This document shows, one piece after another, positions 1-5,372 of a stretch of DNA of 6,182 nucleotides; the first letter of the stretch is position 1; every line of letters begins with the position of its first letter. The DNA is from Nitrospirota bacterium (lineage in GTDB: Bacteria; Nitrospirota; Nitrospiria; Nitrospirales; UBA8639). The stretch spans positions 1 through 6,182 of the forward strand of contig JAOUGQ010000184.1 in the NCBI GenBank assembly GCA_029865515.1. The letters run 5' to 3'. The notes under the pieces were generated by a model. It made no database searches and was not told the origin of the DNA. It saw only the letters and a program-made list of their open reading frames with translations. The position numbers were made by a program, and so were the translations under genes.

Positions 1-1351
1 CATCCAGGACATCGATATAGCTGACTAATCCCTTGCGATACCGAATGTCCGCTAGCTCCAGCGATTCTCGAGACGCGGCGACTTGTTGCCGTTGACTGGC
101 CAGTTGTTCCTCTCTGGTTTGGAGAGCCACCAGGATATCCGCCACCTCTCGAAAGGCATTGAGGATCGTCTGCTGATAGTCTTCCAGCATCTGCTGGTAC
201 CGACTTTCCGCCACTTCCAACCTGGCCATATTGGCATATCCTTCGAAGATCGGAAGGGTGACCGAAGGACCAATCGTCATATTGCGGCTGGCCCATTTGA
301 ACCATTGATTAAATTCGCTTGTGAGAAAACCCCCATTCCCCGTGATCGCCACGCTGGGGAAAAAGTAGGCGCGTGCTTCTCCAATTCGGGCATTGGCGGC
401 TTTTAAGGTTTCTTCCTTTTCGAGAATATCGGGACGCCGTTGCAAAAGATCGGAAGGCAGACCGACGGGAATCATCGGTTGGACCACAACGGACCGTAAC
501 GGCTTGGGGGACAACACCCGCGTACCCGGATTGGCCCCGGTCAACACTTCGAGTTGATGCAGTTGCACAGCCCGTTGGCGACGAAACTCGGGAATTTGCG
601 AGGCCGTTTGCGCGACAAGTGCTTCTTCCCGTTTGACATCCAGGTCAGAGACCAATCCGGCCTGAGCACGGGACCGGATAATAGACAACGAGTCTTGTTG
701 ACTCGCTAAATTCCGCTCGGCAATTTCAACCTGCTCGTCCAACTCTCGAAGACGGAAATAGGTTTGTCCGACTTCGCTGACCAAGGATAAGCGGATGCCA
801 CGGCGATTCATCTCGCTGGCCAACGCCTCCGCGGAAAACGCCTCTTTCCCCCGTCGAATACGACCCCATAAATCCAGTTCCCACCGCAGATCGACGGCCG
901 CATTCCAAATATCGAAATTGGCTCCCGGGGGCGCGAACCCTTGCGGCGCTCCCCCTGTCGGAGCCACCAGAATGTTTTCCGATCGACGGTTTCGGGAATA
1001 AGCTCCACCCAAAGACAGATTCGGAAACAGCCCGGCGCCGGATCCATAGGCGATCGCGCGCGCCTCCAGTACCCGAAAACCTGCCTGACGAAGATCATGA
1101 TTGCGATCTAACGCCTCCTCGATGAGCGTATTGAGTTCGTCATTCCCAAAGGCCCGCCACCAATTCACTTCAGGAACATTCCCCACCGTGATGGCAAGAC
1201 TCGAAGCATTTCCTTCCAAGGTCATGTTATTCCAGTTTTCGGGTACCTTCAGGTCGGGCTGTTGGTATTCAGGCCCCAAAAGGCAACCCTGAAGAGTGAG
1301 GGCCACCATCACCACACCTATGAACCGCTTCCAGCACACAGTCTCCCTCAT
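1..1351 (-). CDS. NodT/TolC-family outer-membrane efflux lipoprotein, 3' end beyond the window
   Basis: This is the outer-membrane channel of a tripartite exporter: a TolC-like trimer that would give the inner-membrane ABC pump an exit duct through periplasm and outer membrane. The frame is open for 450 complete codons and leaves the window at position 1, so probably only a few tens of C-terminal residues are missing. The N-terminus has a basic start (WKR, 7-9), a hydrophobic stretch and a lipobox LQGC with Cys23, followed by GPEYQQPDL, typical of NodT lipoproteins. Two family signatures are present: GLPSDLLQRRPDI at 297-309 and GLVSYIDVLD at 441-450. Two OEP repeats are inferred from the helical content. 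The start was chosen so the lipobox falls at the end of a normal signal peptide; a GTG at 1339 (Cys19) is possible, and in-frame ATGs at 1390 and 1405 would give overlong leaders. No strong ribosome site is seen. It follows the adaptor gene on the same strand after about 230 bp. The family call is sure; the start is not. Confidence 0.93.
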   Translation of the reverse strand, partial: MRETVCWKRFIGVVMVALTLQGCLLGPEYQQPDLKVPENWNNMTLEGNASSLAITVGNVPEVNWWRAFGNDELNTLIEEALDRNHDLRQAGFRVLEARAIAYGSGAGLFPNLSLGGAYSRNRRSENILVAPTGGAPQGFAPPGANFDIWNAAVDLRWELDLWGRIRRGKEAFSAEALASEMNRRGIRLSLVSEVGQTYFRLRELDEQVEIAERNLASQQDSLSIIRSRAQAGLVSDLDVKREEALVAQTASQIPEFRRQRAVQLHQLEVLTGANPGTRVLSPKPLRSVVVQPMIPVGLPSDLLQRRPDILEKEETLKAANARIGEARAYFFPSVAITGNGGFLTSEFNQWFKWASRNMTIGPSVTLPIFEGYANMARLEVAESRYQQMLEDYQQTILNAFREVADILVALQTREEQLASQRQQVAASRESLELADIRYRKGLVSYIDVLD

Positions 1352-1376
1352 TGGAAAGCAGGAGCTAAACGAAGAT

Positions 1377-1459
1377 AAAGATTCGGCCATTCGAAACAGT
1401 CTCATTCGGGTTTCATCATCATTCCAAAGGTTTGAAAAATTTTGCATTGCCGAATCTTT
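1377..1459. repeat. 11-bp perfect inverted repeat in the adaptor/outer-membrane-factor gap
   Basis: AAAGATTCGGC at 1377-1387 is the exact reverse complement of GCCGAATCTTT at 1449-1459, with 61 bases between the arms. After one mismatch two further pairs form inside. In minus-strand RNA the structure would lie just upstream of the outer-membrane-factor start at 1351 and would enclose the alternative ATGs at 1390 and 1405. No U-run follows the arm, so it does not look like a terminator. The rest of the 1352-1584 gap shows no convincing gene or promoter. A role in translation or message processing is inference only. Confidence 0.5.
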
Positions 1460-1584
1460 TACAGATCGCCCCCTTGCCATACAACAGGAAGGCTTAAACG
1501 GAGGTTCTTCCCTCTTTCCTCTTAGCCTCCAGCATGCGCAACAGAACACTCATCCTGAATTCCAATCACCACACATTTTCCTTC

Positions 1585-2601
1585 TTATTGTTCTTTTCCT
1601 TCCGGCGTATCATCAACCGGATTGCGGTGGCTCGCTGAGTCCACCCAGGATTCCCCTTTAGGACCAACCGGATTGCTGGAACGTTCGATATAGACATCGA
1701 CTTGTTGGCCCACATATACAGAGAAGGCCGGCTTCTCAAACCGATAAATAACCTGAAGCACCCGTGTATCGACCCGCTCCCGATTTTCCCCGGTCAGAGA
1801 ACGTTTGGGCACAATGTAGGGTTCAATACGATCGAAGGTGAGAGGAATGGCCTTATCCGTAAACCCTTTGAGGTAGGCCACAGCGGGACTTCCCGGCACC
1901 ACCAACGGCGCATTGACCTCATCGATATCCGCCCGCACCTGCAAGGTCTCCGTGTCCCCTAATAAGATGAGCGGCTCTATGGCATTCACCGGGGCATATT
2001 CTCCCGCCCGGACGTTAACTTGAAGAATCGTCCCCGCCCGCGGTGCCCGCACCGTCAGACGATTTATTAGAGCTTGCACTTCATCCCGTTCCGTTTGGGC
2101 CAAATGGAGATCAGCCCGCGCCCGAATCAACGCCCGCTTGGCCCCTTCAGCCTCATGCCACTTTCGCTGCACATCATCTTTACTCACGGCCCGACGGTCA
2201 GTGACCGACTGCAGCCGCTTCAATTGGTCCTGTAAATCACGAAGCCGGATTTCCTCTTCTGCGATCCGCGCCGCCGCAGAGGGAAGCGAATCGGTCTTGG
2301 TTCGCAACTGTGCCCGTAAATCGCGGTCATCCAATTGCACCAAGGGGTCCCCTTGTTCGACATGATCGGCCACTTTGACATGCACCTTGGTCACAAGTCC
2401 CGGGACCGGCGGCGCGATCCGGACATTTTCATTCACCGCTTCAATAATGCCTGCGGCGGCCACCGTGACTGGATACGGATTCTGAGGGGGAGCTTCCATC
2501 GGTGGAGGTGGAGGTGGTTTCCCACGCGCACCCCACAACGTGGCAATCGTCAGGAGGAGGCCCGCTAAAGCCAGCCAAAAACTCAGTCGCCGAAAGACCA
2601 T
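1585..2601 (-). CDS. HlyD/DevB-type periplasmic adaptor (membrane fusion protein) of an ABC exporter
   Basis: The 338-residue protein should link the inner-membrane ABC transporter to the outer-membrane channel. One N-terminal membrane anchor (about 6-24) is followed by six prolines (29-34). The first lipoyl half is at about 58-92 (VPGLVTKVHVKVADHVEQGDPL), a charged alpha-helical hairpin at about 93-182, the second lipoyl half at 183-215 (RAPRAGTILQV...AGEY) and a beta-barrel at about 217-305, ending in a polar tail. At the hairpin tip R129, V133 and S140 have the spacing of the RLS motif (R, L, S) with which AcrA/MacA adaptors dock to TolC, with Val for Leu. No lipobox is present, so it is anchored by the helix. 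The ATG directly abuts the TAA of the upstream ATPase gene, and AAGGAG lies 9 nt before it. Length and order fit DevB of DevBCA exporters. The cargo is unknown. Confidence 0.93.
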   Translation of the reverse strand: MVFRRLSFWLALAGLLLTIATLWGARGKPPPPPPMEAPPQNPYPVTVAAAGIIEAVNENVRIAPPVPGLVTKVHVKVADHVEQGDPLVQLDDRDLRAQLRTKTDSLPSAAARIAEEEIRLRDLQDQLKRLQSVTDRRAVSKDDVQRKWHEAEGAKRALIRARADLHLAQTERDEVQALINRLTVRAPRAGTILQVNVRAGEYAPVNAIEPLILLGDTETLQVRADIDEVNAPLVVPGSPAVAYLKGFTDKAIPLTFDRIEPYIVPKRSLTGENRERVDTRVLQVIYRFEKPAFSVYVGQQVDVYIERSSNPVGPKGESWVDSASHRNPVDDTPEGKEQ

Positions 2602-3342
2602 TTAGCGTAGCTCCTTGTGCCCATGTTGGATCTGGTCCACTCGTCCATCTTCCATATGGACAATGCGATCGCCAAATTCAAAAATCCGGGTATCGTGCGT
2701 CACAATAATCACCCCACGATCAGGTTGCTTCCCGATGTCATGCAACTGCTGCACAATGCGGTGTCCCGTTTCACCATCCAGGTTCGCCGTGGGCTCATCA
2801 CATAGAAGCAACTTGGGATCGCCCACCAAGGCTCTGGCAATGGCCACGCGCTGCTGCTCTCCTCCCGACAGTCTGGTCGGCAATGCGTTCAACCGCTCTC
2901 CCATACCCATGCTCCCGAGCATTGCCTCCGCTCGAGACAGGGCGTCCTGTTTAGGCACCCCGCGAATCAATAACGGCACGGCCGCATTTTCGACTGCCGT
3001 GAGGGTGGGCAATAAGTGATATTGCTGAAAAATAAATCCCAGATGATCACGACGGAATCTCGTTTTTTCGGAAGAGGACAAATCCGGAATGGATGCTCCT
3101 AAAATTCGCACATCTCCTTCATCACTTTCTAAAATGCCCGCAATCACCGATAACAGGGTGGTTTTCCCGCTACCAGAAGGCCCCACCAGTAATAAAACTT
3201 CTCCTCTCGCCACCTCTAAATCCACTCCTTTCAAGACAGGAATCCGAGTAGCTCCATCTCCAAACGATTTCGTCACTCCTCTGGCTTGCACCAGCCAGTG
3301 AGCCGAATCGTTATCGAACGTCATGGCCGGGCTTTGACTCAC
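2602..3342 (-). CDS. ABC exporter ATPase subunit, LolD/MacB/DevA type
   Basis: This is the cytoplasmic nucleotide-binding subunit that powers the neighbouring permease. Numbered from the GTG start (246 aa), all catalytic elements are intact: Walker A GPSGSGKT (54-61), Q-loop FQQYHLLP (Gln106), signature LSGGEQQ (158-164), Walker B LLLCDEP with Asp182 and Glu183, D-loop NLD, and switch His216 in VTHD. The insert-free length and the LLPTLTAVEN and ANLDGETG segments are typical of the ATPases that pair with MacB/LolCE/DevC permeases. The start is ambiguous. TTG at 3375 overlaps the permease by 29 bp, GTG at 3354 also overlaps it, and ATG at 3324 is further in. GTG at 3342 is preferred because GTGGGTGAT just before it matches an extended Shine-Dalgarno and leaves a 4-nt gap after the permease stop. 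The gene ends in TAA directly against the adaptor ATG. Confidence 0.95.
   Translation of the reverse strand: MSQSPAMTFDNDSAHWLVQARGVTKSFGDGATRIPVLKGVDLEVARGEVLLLVGPSGSGKTTLLSVIAGILESDEGDVRILGASIPDLSSSEKTRFRRDHLGFIFQQYHLLPTLTAVENAAVPLLIRGVPKQDALSRAEAMLGSMGMGERLNALPTRLSGGEQQRVAIARALVGDPKLLLCDEPTANLDGETGHRIVQQLHDIGKQPDRGVIIVTHDTRIFEFGDRIVHMEDGRVDQIQHGHKELR
2611..2616 (-). promoter_or_regulatory. Ribosome binding site of the adaptor gene
   Basis: AAGGAG on the minus strand, 9 nt before the adaptor ATG (2601-2599), lies inside the last codons of the ATPase gene. It is the clearest Shine-Dalgarno sequence in the operon. It settles the adaptor start and suggests re-initiation by ribosomes finishing the ATPase. 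Confidence 0.75.
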
Positions 3343-3345
3343 CGC

Positions 3346-3354
3346 ATCACCCAC
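3346..3354 (-). promoter_or_regulatory. Extended Shine-Dalgarno deciding the ATPase GTG start
   Basis: GTGGGTGAT on the minus strand agrees at 7 of 9 positions with GGAGGTGAT, the complement of a typical 16S rRNA 3' end. In that alignment the GGAGG part ends 7 nt before the GTG at 3342. It overlaps the TGA of the permease gene, so the two are probably translationally coupled. Confidence 0.45.
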
Positions 3355-4480
3355 GGAACACAATCGCCGGTTCAAGTTTGGCTAATTTTCGAATGCTAAT
3401 CGCGCTCGATACACTACAAATCAACAAAAGGGCCACGGCCACTCCTACAAGAAGCGGCCATGTTTCCTTAAAGGGCAACCGCCCTCCGCTCCCTGCCGTC
3501 AATCCAAACAGCGTGGCTAATCCCACACCGACCCCATACCCAATGCAGCCGACGGTAAAACTTTGCAGGAGGATCATACGGGCCAGCATACCCGTGCTGG
3601 CTCCAATGGCTTTAAGGGCTCCAAACTGGGGAAGGTTCTCGACCGTAAACAGGTAAAAGGTTTGTCCCGCAATCGCCATCCCCACAATAAACCCTAGTAA
3701 GACGGTGGTCCCGAAATTCACGCCAATGCCCGTATTTTTTAAAATCCATCGAACCGTTTTCCATCCGAACTGCTCCTCGGTAAATGCACCCATCCCGGTT
3801 TGCTCATGGATTCGCCTGGCTAATTCTTCAGGACTGACTCCACTCACCGGACCGGCGAGCACATACGACAATTTTCGCCGTTCTTCCGGGGTCACACTCA
3901 AGGCTCGTTCGTAGGTGGTGTAGACAAAGGGAAAGTTTTGGAAACTTTTTTGAGTCTTGATGAGCGCCACAACTCTGACACGATGATCGTTGATTTCAAA
4001 CGTGGTCCCAAGATGAATGTTCTTGGGCCCGCCCAACCGCTCGACCCCTAATTGATCAATCGCGACGGCCTCAGGTGACCGCAGGTCTTCGATCTTTCCT
4101 TCCAGTACCGTATAGGGACGACCGATCAGAGTGCTGGAATCAATTCCCACCAGGGCAATTTGCTCATAATTGCCATTTGGCAATCGTGCCCGCTGAACCC
4201 CTTTGTACAGCGGAAGGGCCCATTCCACTCCCGGAACGCTTCGCACAACCGTCACCGCCGTATCCGCGAGGGGTTTGATCTCTTCCACCTGATTAATGTT
4301 GGAATCGGCCACCCATACCGGCGCATTCACATTGGTGATGCCGGACTGCGACCAGGTCATCAATCCCCAGAAGATAGATCCCTGCTGGACAATAAGCATT
4401 GTGGAAAAGGTCAGCCCGGCTAACAGCATGAGGTATTTGGCTCGATCACCAAACAACATTTTCAAGGCAACGTAGTTCAT
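3347..4480 (-). CDS. FtsX/MacB-fold ABC permease, DevC-like
   Basis: This 377-residue membrane subunit would work with the ATPase and hand its substrate to the adaptor in the periplasm. One helix near the N-terminus (about 16-38) is followed by a large extracytoplasmic domain (about 40-250, the MacB_PCD region) and three helices at about 257-280, 303-327 and 341-363. This is the four-helix FtsX/MacB layout. The coupling-type segment QFGALKAIGAS (about 284-294) between helices 2 and 3 is characteristic of the family. Length and a half-size permease separate from its ATPase match DevC rather than MacB, where the two are fused. The ATG overlaps the TGA of the TetR gene as ATGA (4477-4480), and there is no clear ribosome site of its own, so translation is probably coupled. 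The family is firm; the DevC subgroup is by architecture only, and the substrate is unknown. Confidence 0.92.
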   Translation of the reverse strand: MNYVALKMLFGDRAKYLMLLAGLTFSTMLIVQQGSIFWGLMTWSQSGITNVNAPVWVADSNINQVEEIKPLADTAVTVVRSVPGVEWALPLYKGVQRARLPNGNYEQIALVGIDSSTLIGRPYTVLEGKIEDLRSPEAVAIDQLGVERLGGPKNIHLGTTFEINDHRVRVVALIKTQKSFQNFPFVYTTYERALSVTPEERRKLSYVLAGPVSGVSPEELARRIHEQTGMGAFTEEQFGWKTVRWILKNTGIGVNFGTTVLLGFIVGMAIAGQTFYLFTVENLPQFGALKAIGASTGMLARMILLQSFTVGCIGYGVGVGLATLFGLTAGSGGRLPFKETWPLLVGVAVALLLICSVSSAISIRKLAKLEPAIVFRG

Positions 4481-5166
4481 GATTTGCGTGCATTCCGCTT
4501 CTGAGCTTTTCTTTTTTCCCCTGTCGTTCGAGCCCGCCCCTTGCGTGAGGGGATTTTCAATCCCTTCAGCATAATATTGACGAATGTACGAGAAATGTCT
4601 TCCGCTGTATGAGGAAGCTGGGCATGGAACAATACCGTCAACAGGCGATGATAAATCAGCATACCCATAAAGGAGCGGGCTGCGATTAAGGGCGGAACCA
4701 ATTGAAACACGCCTTCGTCTATGCGCTGTTGAATGTACCCGGCTAAAAAATCGTAAAACACCCGGATATGATTCTGAAAAAACATATCCGATAATTCATG
4801 GCCTTCCAGTGCGCTAAAAAAAATCAAGCGCATCAATTCCTGTTCAGGGGCTCCCCCCACAATGGTGTTCGCGATAAGCTGAAAGACCTCCTCATCTTGT
4901 CTTTTTTCGGCCAGCTTTTTCACGCTATAGAGCAAAGCGGGAACGGGAGACTCCTCGGCAAGAATCGCAGCATACAAATCCTCTTTACTGGGAAAATGTT
5001 TAAAAATGAGGGCTTCACTCACACCTGCCCTTGCCGCGATTTCCCGCGTCTTTGTGCCATTGAATCCCTTTTCCGCAAAGAGAGAGGCCGCGGACGCAAT
5101 AATCCCTGCTTTCCTGGCCTTGCCGGAAATTCGAGATGTCCCGTTTGAAGAAGCTTTTTTAACCAT
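4477..5166 (-). CDS. TetR/AcrR-family transcriptional repressor of the exporter operon
   Basis: The 229-residue protein has a classic TetR N-terminal DNA-binding domain: AASLFAEKGFNGTKTREIAARAGVS leads into SEALIFKHFPSKEDLYAAIL, with the helix-turn-helix at about 38-59. The C-terminal half (about 70-200) is the helical ligand and dimer domain, whose ligand cannot be read from sequence. It ends in an unusual basic tail: 11 Lys or Arg among the last 25 residues with one acidic residue. The N-terminus (2-19) is also basic. As first gene of the exporter operon, overlapping the permease by 4 bp and preceded by a palindrome on its own promoter, it most likely represses itself and the pump until a ligand releases it. 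That regulation is inference; the family is clear. The start is the only plausible ATG, with a weak GATGGG ribosome site. Confidence 0.93.
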   Translation of the reverse strand: MVKKASSNGTSRISGKARKAGIIASAASLFAEKGFNGTKTREIAARAGVSEALIFKHFPSKEDLYAAILAEESPVPALLYSVKKLAEKRQDEEVFQLIANTIVGGAPEQELMRLIFFSALEGHELSDMFFQNHIRVFYDFLAGYIQQRIDEGVFQLVPPLIAARSFMGMLIYHRLLTVLFHAQLPHTAEDISRTFVNIMLKGLKIPSRKGRARTTGEKRKAQKRNARKS

Positions 5167-5170
5167 AACC

Positions 5171-5198
5171 CATCATAAGTAAGTATTCACTCACCATG
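5171..5198. promoter_or_regulatory. Candidate TetR operator, imperfect palindrome over the -10 and start site
   Basis: The 28-bp stretch is symmetric about 5184/5185 at 9 of 14 pairs. The core AGTAAGT/ATTCACT (5178-5191) is flanked by CAT and ATG. Most mismatches in the core are purine-for-purine changes between half-sites (AGTAAGT against AGTGAAT). It covers the -10 edge and predicted transcription start of the minus-strand promoter, 5 to 32 bp upstream of the TetR start codon, the usual position for an autorepressor site. Symmetry is imperfect, so this is a candidate only. Confidence 0.45.
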
Positions 5199-5224
5199 AT
5201 AAAATCCTGTCGGAACCCTGTCAA
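5196..5224 (-). promoter_or_regulatory. Sigma-70 promoter of the TetR-exporter operon
   Basis: On the minus strand a perfect -35 TTGACA (5224-5219) is followed after exactly 17 bp by TATCAT (5201-5196), five of six bases of the consensus -10. Transcription would begin near 5189, giving a leader of about 20 nt before the TetR ATG at 5166. No other promoter of this quality is seen between the operon genes, so it probably drives all of TetR, permease, ATPase and adaptor, and perhaps the outer-membrane factor. Confidence 0.75.
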
Positions 5225-5291
5225 GAAAACTGGAGGGACTGGGGCAGGGATGATGTTGGATTTCAGAATTGACGGCCTGAGGCCATTCAGG

Positions 5292-5319
5292 TTGACTCAA
5301 GAAAAATGATGCCTATCTT
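5292..5319 (+). promoter_or_regulatory. Possible lon promoter
   Basis: TTGACT (5292-5297), a 16-bp spacer and TATCTT (5314-5319) form a moderate sigma-70 match upstream of lon, giving a leader of about 45 nt. The same bases can be read as a sigma-32-like element: CCTATCT resembles the CCCATNT -10 and lies 14 bp after TTGACT. This would fit the heat-shock control known for lon in enterobacteria. Neither reading is decisive. Confidence 0.4.
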
Positions 5320-5354
5320 AAAATGATGAAAGAGAATGACTTCAAAATTTTCGC

Positions 5355-5359
5355 AAGGA
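5355..5359 (+). promoter_or_regulatory. Likely lon ribosome binding site, long spacing
   Basis: AAGGA is the only Shine-Dalgarno-like run before the lon ATG at 5373. Its spacing of 13 nt is longer than the usual 5-9. No in-frame start nearer to it exists, and the protein alignment by eye (LPLVPVKRTVLFPDTLVPF) supports the ATG at 5373. Confidence 0.45.
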
Positions 5360-5372
5360 TACAATAAAGCAT

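Noticed and set aside
83..1001. Several plus-strand and alternative minus-strand open frames across the left end.
   Set aside because: They are shadows of the long NodT-family frame, which has signature motifs throughout; none shows a recognisable protein.
1500..1530. GGAGG/CCTCC inverted repeat as a terminator after the adaptor gene.
   Set aside because: The stem is only 5 bp with a loop of about 20 bases and no U-run follows on the minus strand.
1494..1553. A 19-codon minus-strand frame with ATG at 1553 in the adaptor/channel gap, overlapping an 8-codon frame from 1576.
   Set aside because: Neither has a properly spaced ribosome site or recognisable peptide features; frames this short are expected by chance.
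2602..4480. The permease and ATPase as a split macB gene broken by mutation.
   Set aside because: MacB has the ATPase first and the permease second; here the order is reversed and both genes are full-length with their own starts, as in DevCA-type systems.
5323..5367. A 14-codon plus-strand frame just before lon (MMKENDFK...), a possible leader peptide.
   Set aside because: No ribosome site, its ATG overlaps the predicted transcription start, and no attenuator structure follows.
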